This document shows positions 9,525 to 18,236 of a stretch of 57,827 bases of DNA, piece after piece; within the stretch, counting starts at the first letter, position 1, and each line of letters begins with the position of its first letter. Origin of the DNA: Candidatus Planktophila sp. (lineage in GTDB: Bacteria; Actinomycetota; Actinomycetes; Nanopelagicales; Nanopelagicaceae); NCBI GenBank assembly GCA_017858325.1, contig JAFMBT010000008.1, positions 1-57,827 of the forward strand. The letters are read 5' to 3'. The notes below the pieces were generated by a model. That model saw nothing but the letters and a program-made list of their open reading frames with translations. It had not been told where the DNA came from and did not search any database. Made by a program: the position numbers and the translations under genes.

Positions 9525-10892
9525 TTACCCGTGTGCGTGAAGCGGTTTTCCGGCTAGAGCCATGTGCGCTTCGCCCATAGCTTCAGACATTGTTGGATGT
9601 GCATGAAGCAACGGCGCTACATCATCTGCCGTTGCCTCCCAATTAAAGATGAGTTGCGCTTCGGCAAGAAGTTCACCGACGCGCGAACCAACCATATGAA
9701 TTCCAAGAACTGGTCCATTCTTCTGGCTCACAAGTTTGATCGAACCCGCAGTACCAAGAATTTGTGCCTTACCGTTTCCAGCGAGGTCATAGGTAAGTTC
9801 AACAACGTCATGCCCACGCTCCTTTGCCTGAGCAGTTGATAAACCAACCGATGCAACCTCAGGCTCTGAATATGTCACGCGTGGAACTCCGTCATAATTT
9901 ATTGGGCGAGGATTGAGCCCTGCAATCTCTTCGGCAACAAGAATTCCTTCTTGGAAGCCAACGTGAGCGAGTTGGAGAGTAGGAATGAGATCGCCAACCG
10001 CCCAAATGCCTGGCACATTTGTGCGACATTTATTGTCCACGATCACATATCCACGATCCATCGTGATGCCCTGCTCTTCATAACCAAGATTTGCAGAAGT
10101 TGGGCCACGTCCCACTGATACTAAGAGAAGTTCAGCACTGAATGTTCGCCCATCTTCAAGTTCTACCGTTACTCCGTCTGCAGTGACGGTGTGGGATTTA
10201 AATCGGGTCCCAAGTTCAAAGTTGATTCCACGTTTGCGATATGCGCGCTCAAGAAGTTTTGACGAAGACTCATCTTCCAGTGCGATTAGGTGCGGTAGAC
10301 CTTCGATGATTGTTACATCAGAGCCAAATGATTTCCATACTGAAGCAAACTCACAACCAATAACTCCGCCGCCTAGGACTATGACGCTCTTTGGGATGTA
10401 ATCGAGTTTAGTTCCATGATCTGAGGTGATGACGCGCTTGCCGTCAATCTCTAAACCGGGGAGTGTTCTTGCATATGATCCTGTAGCCAAAATTACGTTC
10501 TTACCGGTGTATCGAGTGCCATTTACTTCAACCGTATTTTTCGATACGAGCTTTCCATATCCCTCGACATATGTGATGCCACGATGTTTCACGAGCCCTT
10601 GTAAGCCTTTATGGAGCTTTGCAATGACACCGTCTTTGTATGAATTTACACCGGTCATATCGATTGAGTTCAGGGTGGTGTTGATTCCAAAAGTTGATGA
10701 TTCGCGAGCCGTATCTGCAACCTCGCCGGCGTGAAGCAGGGCTTTTGTTGGGATACATCCGCGATGCAGACATGTGCCACCGAGCTTATCTGCCTCGATC
10801 AGTACAACGGAGATCCCGAGCTGGGCACTTCTCAAGGCCGCTGCATAGCCGCCACTTCCACCGCCGAGAATTACTAGATCGACATCAGGCAC
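9525..10892 (-). CDS. lpdA: Dihydrolipoyl dehydrogenase (E3)
   Basis: A 455-residue flavoprotein disulfide reductase that reoxidises dihydrolipoamide with NAD. The FAD motif is [17 protein letters not shown] at the N-terminus. The redox disulfide is [15 protein letters not shown] (Cys near residues 40 and 45), the NAD-binding segment is [15 protein letters not shown], and the C-terminal [13 protein letters not shown] contains the catalytic His-Glu pair of the dimer partner. It is the first gene of lpdA-sucB-TIGR01777. One E3 normally serves PDH, OGDH and glycine cleavage, which links it to gcvT nearby. Confidence 0.96.
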   Translation of the reverse strand: MPDVDLVILGGGSGGYAAALRSAQLGISVVLIEADKLGGTCLHRGCIPTKALLHAGEVADTARESSTFGINTTLNSIDMTGVNSYKDGVIAKLHKGLQGLVKHRGITYVEGYGKLVSKNTVEVNGTRYTGKNVILATGSYARTLPGLEIDGKRVITSDHGTKLDYIPKSVIVLGGGVIGCEFASVWKSFGSDVTIIEGLPHLIALEDESSSKLLERAYRKRGINFELGTRFKSHTVTADGVTVELEDGRTFSAELLLVSVGRGPTSANLGYEEQGITMDRGYVIVDNKCRTNVPGIWAVGDLIPTLQLAHVGFQEGILVAEEIAGLNPRPINYDGVPRVTYSEPEVASVGLSTAQAKERGHDVVELTYDLAGNGKAQILGTAGSIKLVSQKNGPVLGIHMVGSRVGELLAEAQLIFNWEATADDVAPLLHAHPTMSEAMGEAHMALAGKPLHAHG

Positions 10893-11037
10893 AGAAGTTG
10901 CACTCCTTTTCTCACCAGACCACTAGGTCTACACCCTTATCTTGCCAGCCTCAACGCTCAATGACTAACTGACTCAGGGGTGCAATCTCAGAATGCGAGC
11001 GAGATAACACCTAAAGCCCGCAGGAGCCCGCCTCACC

Positions 11038-12558
11038 CTAGATTTGTTCTTGAGCGATGGCAATCAGTGATCTGACACCAATACCGGTGCCACCGACGGG
11101 GGTATATCCGTGTGGGCTACGGTCATTGTAGGCAGGGCCCGCAATATCTAGATGGAGCCATGGAAGATCATCGGCAACAAATTCTTTCAAGAATATTCCT
11201 GCGACGAGCATTCCACCCATGCGATCACCAATGTTTGCAAGATCTGCAACGGGTGAATCAAGTGATGCGCGGAGTTCGCTTGGCAATGGCATTGGCCAGA
11301 ACAGTTCGCCGGTTTTTTCGGTAAGAGATACAAATGCATCTGAAAGGGCTTGGTTATTTGTCATCACTGCACTTGTACGAGTACCGAGTGCAACAACTTG
11401 TGCACCCGTCAATGTGGCAATATCAAAAATTGCGTCAAGCTTCTTCTCTTCTTGGGCGCGTTGCAGAGCATCTGCCAAGACCAAGCGGCCTTCGGCATCA
11501 GGATTGAGAACTTCGACAGTTTTTCCTCCGTAGATCGTGATGATGTCACTTGGTCTGGTTGCGTTATCGCTGACCATGTTCTCTGCCAAGGGAGCCCACG
11601 CATCGATTGCAATCGGTAATTTAAGTGCTGCTATTGCAAGAACGGCTGCACAGACTGCCGCAGCACCGCTCATATCAGATTTCATCGCCTCCATACCGAG
11701 TGCGGGCTTAAGGGCAAGTCCACCACTGTCAAAGGTGATTCCCTTGCCGACAAATGCATACTTCTTCGCCGCCTTAACTTTTCCGGTCGGCGTATAAGAG
11801 ATACGAACTAAGCGCGGAGGATTAGCAGAGCCTTGACCTACCGCTGTAATTCCACCATACCCCTTACTTTTAAGGGCCGACTCAGTCATCACGGTGATGG
11901 AGAGCCCGGCACGTGTGCCTCCAGCAACTTTTACCTCGTTAACCATTCGAGCAGCGAAAGTGGACGGATTGAGATGGCTTGGGGGAGTATTAATTAAGTT
12001 ACGGGCTAGGTGCGTGTACGCAGCGATTACAGACGCTTCATTGGCAACTTCTTTGTACTCAGCCTTCGACGCCTGTGGGGTATAGATTTTTGCCGCAGCT
12101 AGTGGTGAGGTACTTGTTGCCGACTCATCGCTGCGAAATTCATTGAAGAGATACGCGCCAAGGCCAGCGCCTTGCGATACTGCGGAAACGTCTTGGATCC
12201 CGCGAACTGGTAGTGCAAATGTGGCAGATTTTTGGTTGGTAAGAACTCGAGCGGCAGCACCTGCAGCACGCCGTAGCGTTTCATGTCCATACTGCTGCGA
12301 TGCTTTACCAAGACCGGTGAAAACTAGAAGCCGTACTGAATTACCTGGAATTTTAATAACCTCATCAGCTTTTCCCGTAGCACCCAAATCTGTCAAAATT
12401 TCTTCTAGGGTCTTTGTATCCAGTGCTAGCTCTCCAGATTCAATGACTAGGGAAGCCTTGCCACCCTTTCGTGCGGGTGCACCTTGCGCCAGACCAACAA
12501 CAAGAATGTCATCTTTGAGTGCGGAGGTGAGTGAGAGAGCGGTCATAGTTGAAGTCAC
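11038..12558 (-). CDS. pepA: Leucyl aminopeptidase (M17 cytosol aminopeptidase)
   Basis: A 506-residue di-metal aminopeptidase releasing N-terminal amino acids from peptides. The C-terminal catalytic domain has the metal-binding lysine and aspartate in GKGITFDSGG and MKSDMSGAAA, and the signature NPDAEGRLVLADAL. The N-terminal macro-like domain is less conserved, as expected. It stands alone between lpdA (145 bases away, same strand) and the divergent gcvT. The 145-base gap before lpdA holds no recognisable gene or terminator. Confidence 0.95.
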   Translation of the reverse strand: MTSTMTALSLTSALKDDILVVGLAQGAPARKGGKASLVIESGELALDTKTLEEILTDLGATGKADEVIKIPGNSVRLLVFTGLGKASQQYGHETLRRAAGAAARVLTNQKSATFALPVRGIQDVSAVSQGAGLGAYLFNEFRSDESATSTSPLAAAKIYTPQASKAEYKEVANEASVIAAYTHLARNLINTPPSHLNPSTFAARMVNEVKVAGGTRAGLSITVMTESALKSKGYGGITAVGQGSANPPRLVRISYTPTGKVKAAKKYAFVGKGITFDSGGLALKPALGMEAMKSDMSGAAAVCAAVLAIAALKLPIAIDAWAPLAENMVSDNATRPSDIITIYGGKTVEVLNPDAEGRLVLADALQRAQEEKKLDAIFDIATLTGAQVVALGTRTSAVMTNNQALSDAFVSLTEKTGELFWPMPLPSELRASLDSPVADLANIGDRMGGMLVAGIFLKEFVADDLPWLHLDIAGPAYNDRSPHGYTPVGGTGIGVRSLIAIAQEQI

Positions 12559-12613
12559 AGATACCTTTCAAAGTTACGGAGTTTTCTGGGCTGGATTCCA
12601 AGCCCCCTAAGTG

Positions 12614-12619
12614 TAGGTT
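12614..12619 (+). promoter_or_regulatory. -10 element TAGGTT, leaderless promoter of gcvT
   Basis: TAGGTT is followed by six bases and then the gcvT ATG at 12626. The 67-base gap to pepA is too short for a glycine riboswitch and none is seen. Confidence 0.5.
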
Positions 12620-12625
12620 GATGGG

Positions 12626-13720
12626 ATGAAAAATTCACCTTTGCATAGTCGCCACCTTGATCTCAAGGCGAAGATGGCTGACTTTGGTGGCTGGTTAATG
12701 CCCATTGAGTATCCAGCCTCAGGTGTCCTTGCTGAGCACGCGGCTGTACGTGAACGGGTTGGACTCTTTGATGTTTCACACTTGGGAAAGGCGAGCGTCA
12801 AGGGTATTGGCTCTTTAGATTTTCTCAACAGCATGTTCTCAAACGATCTCAATCGAATTTCTGATGGTCATGCTCAGTACACCCTTCTCTGTAATCCGGA
12901 AGGGGGAGTTATCGATGATGTGATTATCTACCGCAAGAGCGAAACTGATTTTTTCCTTGTTCCTAATGCATCGAACACTCATGAGGTAGTAAGAAATTTG
13001 CAATCACATGCACCAGATTCTCTCACCATTGAGAATCTTCATGAAGATTATGGAGTCATTGCACTACAGGGCCCACTTTCAGCAACTGTTCTCAAGAATT
13101 TAGGCGTCTCCTGCGAGTTGGATTACATGGCATTTTCTGAAATCACAATTGCACACATGCCCGCTATTCTTTGTCGCACGGGCTATACAGGTGAGCATGG
13201 TTTTGAGATCATCCCATTGCGGGCCGATGTTGGGCCAATGTGGGATTTACTTGCTGAACACGTTCTCAAAGTTGAAGGTTTAGTTTGTGGCCTCGGAGCG
13301 CGAGACACGCTAAGAACAGAGATGGGCTATCCGCTGCATGGCCATGAACTTTCTCTTGCTATCTCACCAGTACAAGCAAGTGCGACCTGGGCGATCGGGT
13401 GGAGAAAGGGCGCTTTCCAAGGAAGTGATGCTCTCACTGCAGAGAAAAGCGTTGGTCCCACACGACGCCTTCGCGCTCTGCGATCTAAGGACAAAGGAAT
13501 TCCACGGCCAGAGATGATCGTCACTGATGCAAGCGGCTCAACCATTGGTGTTGTTACCAGCGGAACATTCTCTCCGACTTTGCGGGTAGGAATTGCCCTT
13601 GCGTTGGTGGAGTCGTCTTATTCAATCGGAGACGAAGTCTCTATCGATATCCGAGGGCGAAAAAGCGTTGCATCGATCGTTGAGTTACCTTTTGTACCAT
13701 CACGAGTGCGAGGTAAGTGA
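12626..13720 (+). CDS. gcvT: Glycine cleavage system aminomethyltransferase (T protein)
   Basis: A 364-residue T protein that takes the aminomethyl group from lipoylated H protein and gives methylene-tetrahydrofolate and ammonia. It starts MKNSPLHSRHLDLKAKM, continues with FGGWLMPIEYP, and contains YTLLCNPEGGVIDDV (folate-site Asp), GRTGYTGEHGFEI-like CRTGYTGEHGFEI, and LGARDTLRTEMGYPLHGHEL. Length is standard. gcvH and gcvP are not in the window, so the gene is unlinked here. It ends 21 bases before the convergent ECF operon. Confidence 0.95.
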   Translation: MKNSPLHSRHLDLKAKMADFGGWLMPIEYPASGVLAEHAAVRERVGLFDVSHLGKASVKGIGSLDFLNSMFSNDLNRISDGHAQYTLLCNPEGGVIDDVIIYRKSETDFFLVPNASNTHEVVRNLQSHAPDSLTIENLHEDYGVIALQGPLSATVLKNLGVSCELDYMAFSEITIAHMPAILCRTGYTGEHGFEIIPLRADVGPMWDLLAEHVLKVEGLVCGLGARDTLRTEMGYPLHGHELSLAISPVQASATWAIGWRKGAFQGSDALTAEKSVGPTRRLRALRSKDKGIPRPEMIVTDASGSTIGVVTSGTFSPTLRVGIALALVESSYSIGDEVSIDIRGRKSVASIVELPFVPSRVRGK

Positions 13721-13741
13721 TTTCAACCTTCTGCAATTGCC

Positions 13742-14542
13742 CTAAATTCTGTTCGTCTTAAATTCTATAGGGGAGACGAAGGCAGCCTTGAAGTGAGAGC
13801 GTCGTAACGCGTGAAGAAAAGGGGTAGCGGTCAATGCGATTAATACAGATGTGAGAATTGCTCGCGGCACATCCCATGCCATTGAGGATGCAAAGTGAAA
13901 AGTAATGAAGCGCGACATGTTTTCGCTTAAGGGACCACCCGGAATGTAGGACAGCTTAGTGCTTTGACCCAGGACCCAGGGCCAAAACTGTAGATCCATA
14001 AGTAAGCCGAATACGAATGAGGCGAAGATGCCCATGACAATAAGCATCGCCTTCTCCGGTAATCCGCGAATTTCTCGTCGCCCAATTTTCTGAGGAAGTA
14101 GACCAGCAAGTAATCCGATCCAACCTGCAGCAAAGATTTGATAAGGCAACCAAGGTCCAACGCCACCTGTAATCAGTGCTGAGGATGTCATCGAGGTGAC
14201 TCCGAGTAAAAATCCCCAGGAGGCCCCAAATACACGCGCCGCAACTATGAGAGCAAACCAAATTGGCTCAAGCCCTGCAGCGCCTGCACCTAATGGTCGC
14301 AATAAAGTAATGAATGCACTCATGACGCCAAGCAAAGCAATTGATTTTGCATCAATCGAACCAATCCCAATTTCTGAAATGAGAAGAAACGCTGACGCAG
14401 CGATTGCCACCGCGAAGATCCAGTGAAGATTTCCCGTATAGAAAAATGGCCAGATAAAGCCAAGCAGGGCAATGGCCGACGTCAGAGTTAATACGATTAT
14501 GGATTGGGGCGAGAGTCGATAAATATCGGCAGTTCTATTCAT
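13742..14542 (-). CDS. ECF transporter S component (substrate-binding membrane subunit)
   Basis: A 266-residue membrane protein with about six helices, the substrate-specific subunit of an energy-coupling factor importer. Helices are visible at about residues 14-32, 37-55, 65-82, 90-112, 125-148 and 165-185, with a longer C-terminal part than small S components. It overlaps the ATPase gene by four bases and is the last gene of the cobalamin-riboswitch operon. From that regulation the cargo is probably a corrinoid (inference); cobalt or another B12-related nutrient is the alternative. Confidence 0.8.
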   Translation of the reverse strand: MNRTADIYRLSPQSIIVLTLTSAIALLGFIWPFFYTGNLHWIFAVAIAASAFLLISEIGIGSIDAKSIALLGVMSAFITLLRPLGAGAAGLEPIWFALIVAARVFGASWGFLLGVTSMTSSALITGGVGPWLPYQIFAAGWIGLLAGLLPQKIGRREIRGLPEKAMLIVMGIFASFVFGLLMDLQFWPWVLGQSTKLSYIPGGPLSENMSRFITFHFASSMAWDVPRAILTSVLIALTATPFLHALRRSHFKAAFVSPIEFKTNRI

Positions 14543-16161
14543 TGCGCTGAATCCTCACCCGTTGCAGCCGAGATTCCCTTTAACGCTTGTTTCACGGTAA
14601 GCCATGGTGCCGGAGACATTACTTTGGCTACTTGAGGCGCAAAGGCAGGTGAGGAGAGAAGAACATCAATAGTCCGGCCATCGGCGACTACATCACCGTC
14701 TGCAATAAAGACAACGCGATCAGCAGCCTCTGCCACTAGCTCAACATCGTGCGTAGCGAGAAGTACGCACTTACCGAGGTTTCTAGCGTAGGAGATAAGT
14801 GTGTCCACAAGGATAGATTTCGCTTGGTAATCAAGACCTCGTGTGGGTTCATCCATAATCAAAATATCTGGCGCACTGCAGAGAATAATTGCGAGAACTA
14901 GTGAGAGACGTTGACCTTCAGATAAATCTCGTGGATGAGAATCTGGACTCACCGTTGGGAGTAACCGTGAGAGAAACTCAGTAGTTGCTCCTTCTGGAAG
15001 TCCATTATCTCGATCACTGGCACTGCACTCTTTTGCCACACTGGTATGAATCAGTAGGTCGCTTGGCTCTTGTGGGATGTATCCGATGCGAGAAAGGCGC
15101 ACGCGGCCTTGTAGCTTTATTGGATCCTCTCCAAGCACGCGCACTATTCCAGAACTTGGCGAGTGATATCCGACTATCGATTTAAAAAGCGTACTTTTGC
15201 CTGCCCCATTACGCCCCATAATTGCAGTAATTTCACCAGCACGAAAGTCGAGTGAGATATTTCGAAGTGCAGTTTTGCCGCCGTATAAATGCGAAATTTT
15301 TCTTACCTCTACAACGATTTTCTCATTGATCTCTCGGTCTATATTCTCGAGTGGAGTAAAATCACGCAAGTGGGTTGTCATGCGACGCACTTCTCGCACA
15401 CTGGTGCCGACAGAATCTAGGTTAAGAGCACGAGCTAAATGCACAATCGGCGGTGCAATAGGGGAATCTTTAAGAATCTGCTCGGGTAGATCGATCACAG
15501 CACTTCCATCAGAAGAAATTGCAATTATTCGATCTGCAAATCCGATCACTCTCTCGAGTCTATGTTCTGATATAACAACTGTGAGGCCGAGATCGTGAAC
15601 GAGTCGGTGCAGAATGGAGAGAACTTCTTCTGCGGCAATCGGATCGAGGGCAGATGTGGGTTCATCTAGAACCAAAACCTTCGGATGCATCACTAAAGCG
15701 CTACCGATAGCAACTCTTTGCTGTTCGCCACCGCTTAATGTGGAAATCGAACGAGTGCGAAGATGGGTGAGCGAAAGTAAATCAAGTATCTCTTCAACCC
15801 TTTTACGCATGACTTCGGAGGCAAAATTCAGCGCTTCCATTCCGAAGACAAGTTCATCTTCTACCGTATCTGTCACAAATCCGTGGGCAGGATTTTGGCC
15901 TACGATGCCGATCAGATGAGCGAGCCCTCCCGGCTTAGTTGTCGTTGTTGATAAACCATTGACCGTGATATCTCCGGCCAGAATGCCCCCCGTATGGTGG
16001 GGAACAAGGCCGTTGATGAGCCGAAGCAGTGATGACTTTCCCGATCCTGTTGCGCCAATTACTAAAACCATTTCTCCTTCATCGATAGTAAAGGTGAGGT
16101 TTTCGAAGATGGTTTTTACTGAGTTCGGGTATATGAGGGAGACGTTATTAAAAGAGATCAC
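14539..16161 (-). CDS. ECF transporter fused ATPase (two ABC domains)
   Basis: A 540-residue protein joining the two ATPases of an ECF importer. Domain 1 (about 1-235) has Walker A GATGSGKSS, signature LSGGEQQRVAIG and Walker B VLVLDEPTSALDP. Domain 2 (about 280-500) has Walker A GRNGAGKST, a signature altered to LSEGQRLSL, and Walker B ILIMDEPTRGLD. Fused A1A2 proteins are usual in actinobacterial ECF systems. It overlaps the T component by four bases upstream and the S component by four bases downstream. Confidence 0.92.
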   Translation of the reverse strand: MISFNNVSLIYPNSVKTIFENLTFTIDEGEMVLVIGATGSGKSSLLRLINGLVPHHTGGILAGDITVNGLSTTTTKPGGLAHLIGIVGQNPAHGFVTDTVEDELVFGMEALNFASEVMRKRVEEILDLLSLTHLRTRSISTLSGGEQQRVAIGSALVMHPKVLVLDEPTSALDPIAAEEVLSILHRLVHDLGLTVVISEHRLERVIGFADRIIAISSDGSAVIDLPEQILKDSPIAPPIVHLARALNLDSVGTSVREVRRMTTHLRDFTPLENIDREINEKIVVEVRKISHLYGGKTALRNISLDFRAGEITAIMGRNGAGKSTLFKSIVGYHSPSSGIVRVLGEDPIKLQGRVRLSRIGYIPQEPSDLLIHTSVAKECSASDRDNGLPEGATTEFLSRLLPTVSPDSHPRDLSEGQRLSLVLAIILCSAPDILIMDEPTRGLDYQAKSILVDTLISYARNLGKCVLLATHDVELVAEAADRVVFIADGDVVADGRTIDVLLSSPAFAPQVAKVMSPAPWLTVKQALKGISAATGEDSAQ

Positions 16162-16919
16162 GTGAAGACCGCTAAGGATGTCGGAATGAGAACGATGGCT
16201 GAGCAGACGAAAGTGATGTCGCGAAAATTAATCGCCTCACGCTTGTACCGCGATCTTTTTCGTGAAAATCCATAGCCTCTGGAATCCATAGCCGCGGCAA
16301 GGTCGAGTGAGCGGGCAAGAGATTCCTCCAAGAGGGCCAGTGCCACTCCTGACCAGCCTCTGCGGGAAATCCCGCGCATTCGTTGTGCCGTTTTTATCCT
16401 GGATGCGCTAGCGACAAGTTGAGGCAAGACAGATGTAGTAATCACCAGGGCTACGCCAAATTCGTAGATAAATATCGGCATTTGTCGCAAAAGCCTATGG
16501 GGAGATGTAAGAGAAGTTGCAGCAGCAAAGATGCAAATCAGTGTTGCAATATGCACACCTTCAGATACTGCGAAGAACAATCGTTCCTGGGTGATTGCTC
16601 CACCGATCCTAATTCCAGTCATCCACTCTGGTAGGTAGAGAATGGGAAGTTCAAAAATGGTTGTTCCAGGGATAGGAACACCGATGGCAATACCAATAAA
16701 AGTTCTTATTGCAACAATAAGGGCGGCAATTTTCAGTGCAAACCAGAGACCACCCGACCATGGGGTGCGCTCTATAGACTTTCGATTGATGAAGTACACA
16801 AGACAAGACACTCCACCCACAACTAGAAGATTGAAGATTGTGTTTTCGGTAAGCAGCACTGCGATCGCTATTGCAGCAGCACCTATCCACCAAGTCAGGG
16901 GGTGGAATGTCTTTGTCAT
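16158..16919 (-). CDS. ECF transporter T component (CbiQ family)
   Basis: A membrane scaffold of about 253 residues that couples the ATPases to the S subunit. The two arginine-bearing coupling motifs of the CbiQ/EcfT family are visible: AQRMRGISRRGW and AAAMDSRGYGF. The ATG at 16919 (MTKTFHPLTWW) is chosen because it begins seven bases after the upstream stop; a longer reading from 16973 would overlap the SCO2322 gene by 47 bases. The four-base overlap with the ATPase gene indicates coupled translation. Confidence 0.88.
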   Translation of the reverse strand: MTKTFHPLTWWIGAAAIAIAVLLTENTIFNLLVVGGVSCLVYFINRKSIERTPWSGGLWFALKIAALIVAIRTFIGIAIGVPIPGTTIFELPILYLPEWMTGIRIGGAITQERLFFAVSEGVHIATLICIFAAATSLTSPHRLLRQMPIFIYEFGVALVITTSVLPQLVASASRIKTAQRMRGISRRGWSGVALALLEESLARSLDLAAAMDSRGYGFSRKRSRYKREAINFRDITFVCSAIVLIPTSLAVFT

Positions 16920-16926
16920 ATGCAGA

Positions 16927-17460
16927 TTATTTATTTGATACGAGCTCTGCTGGTGTTGGTATTTCAACGCCACACTCTTTGCGCGGATAGCCTGCCAGGC
17001 CGCAGATTAATCCGGACTTGTTAGCACGGACTCTCACAACTCTGGCTAACACATCAATACCTTGTGCCTTTTTTTTGATCACAATGCAACGTTTAACTGT
17101 CTTGAGCGTTCTCTCACTAGCGGGTGCTAAGTAACTTGGGCCAAAATCGATCACAATACCGATTCGTTTCTTTCCAGAACGCGGGCGAGTTTTCTTACAG
17201 AGTGCTTGAAAATCTGGCAGAACCGTGGGCGAAGAGGCATCCGGAATTGAACTGCCGGAGAAGGTAAAGGCCCAACCTTCGACTGAACCGTCTTCGACGT
17301 TAACTGTTGGTCCTGTCATCGCAGCTGTCCACACTGTCTCCTGTGGCGCAGCTTGGAAGTAACCCCAATATCTGTAGCCAGTCTCAGTTGCCTGCGCAGG
17401 AGTTGAGATAGATAGTAGTAAAGCTGTGATAGTTATATAGAGAGAGTATTTCTTATTCAA
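16927..17460 (-). CDS. SCO2322 family secreted protein of B12-regulated ECF operons
   Basis: A 177-residue exported protein with a signal peptide (residues 1-24, ending AQA-TE) and the conserved blocks GYRYWGYFQ, DGSVEGWAF, FQALC, RIGIVIDFG and GLICGLAGYPRKECGVE. These match the actinobacterial SCO2322 family, found with CbiQ-type ECF genes; its role, perhaps capture of the cargo outside the cell, is unproven. The start is TTG at 17460, set by a good AAGGAG Shine-Dalgarno sequence seven bases upstream. The gene directly follows the cobalamin riboswitch. Confidence 0.85.
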   Translation of the reverse strand: MNKKYSLYITITALLLSISTPAQATETGYRYWGYFQAAPQETVWTAAMTGPTVNVEDGSVEGWAFTFSGSSIPDASSPTVLPDFQALCKKTRPRSGKKRIGIVIDFGPSYLAPASERTLKTVKRCIVIKKKAQGIDVLARVVRVRANKSGLICGLAGYPRKECGVEIPTPAELVSNK

Positions 17461-17484
17461 TCTGGAGCTCCTTAAAAATCAAGA

Positions 17485-17665
17485 GTCTCACAGGGGTAGC
17501 TCAAAGAAAGACGTAGATACGCTTCGCTCAGGGACTACGCCCCGCAAACCTCGGCGGGTGTTGGTCTTTAATTCTTAGGTAGGTAATCCGACTACGAGCA
17601 AAGGCTCTTACGGTTGCGGGTCAGCGTCGGATTTGCACCGAACTTCCCCTACAAAAGAACTTTTA
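17485..17665 (-). ncRNA. Cobalamin riboswitch
   Basis: On the minus strand the leader contains the conserved core GGTGCAAATCC followed by GCTGACCCGCAACCGTAA, a GTCGGATTACCTACC segment, and a B12-box-like GCTACCCCTGTGAG just before the Shine-Dalgarno of the SCO2322 gene. Boundaries are approximate. It should repress the ECF operon (17460 to 13742) when adenosylcobalamin is plentiful. It fills most of the gap between the DUF3043 gene and the operon. Confidence 0.93.
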
Positions 17666-17695
17666 TTAAGTTGTTGATCGGAGCCTAATGGATGG

Positions 17696-18229
17696 CTAGA
17701 TCTTTTCTCCCGTCGCCACGCCAGGTTTTGGCGCACGCATGCGTCGCATCTGTGTGGAGCGTAGCCAGCCATACATTCCCAGACCTTTGAAAGATTCAGA
17801 TGGAAAACGAGCAATGACTTCGCGTTTGATCTTTCGACTCAGCAGAATTCCATCAATGACCGATGCAAAGAGAACGGTGTACATCATGACAACACCGACC
17901 AGAGCCGCCGCTGGATGAGGAACTAGAGATACCAGTAAAACGATGCCAATGATTGGCAAGAAATACTCGCCAATTGATCGGCGAGAGTCTACGTAACTGC
18001 GTACAAACTTTCTGACAGGACCGCGATCTCGAAGCGGGAGAGCATTCTCATCACCACGAAGGTATGCCGCACGTTGTGCAACTCGTGCTGCGCGAGTCGC
18101 CGCCTTTTGGCGCGCCTTCTCTTCCTTTGAATGCGCTGGGGCAAGAGAGGAAACTTTTCGGGCGGATTCGGCCTCCTTACGCTTTGGGGTAGGCCTTCCC
18201 TTTTTCTGTGGCGTCGAATCGTTGGTCAT
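17696..18229 (-). CDS. DUF3043 family membrane protein
   Basis: A 177-residue protein of the actinobacterial DUF3043 family, function unknown. The N-terminus is highly charged with the family hallmark KKGRPTPKRKEAE, then an Ala/Arg-rich segment, RGPVRKFVRSYVDSRRSIGEYFLP, two transmembrane helices at about residues 95-140, and a basic C-terminus. The ATG at 18229 is preferred over an in-frame start at 18259 because the conserved family block begins there and it leaves the nadA stop (18237) free. It follows nadA by seven bases. Confidence 0.82.
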   Translation of the reverse strand: MTNDSTPQKKGRPTPKRKEAESARKVSSLAPAHSKEEKARQKAATRAARVAQRAAYLRGDENALPLRDRGPVRKFVRSYVDSRRSIGEYFLPIIGIVLLVSLVPHPAAALVGVVMMYTVLFASVIDGILLSRKIKREVIARFPSESFKGLGMYGWLRSTQMRRMRAPKPGVATGEKI

Positions 18230-18236
18230 GAGCGGA

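Noticed and set aside
10893-11037. Terminator or small RNA between pepA and lpdA
   Set aside because: The GC-rich AGCCCGC and GCCCGC motifs near 11010-11030 are direct, not inverted, repeats and form no hairpin.
12559-12625. Glycine riboswitch upstream of gcvT
   Set aside because: The gap to pepA is 67 bases, too short, and the -10 element indicates a leaderless transcript.
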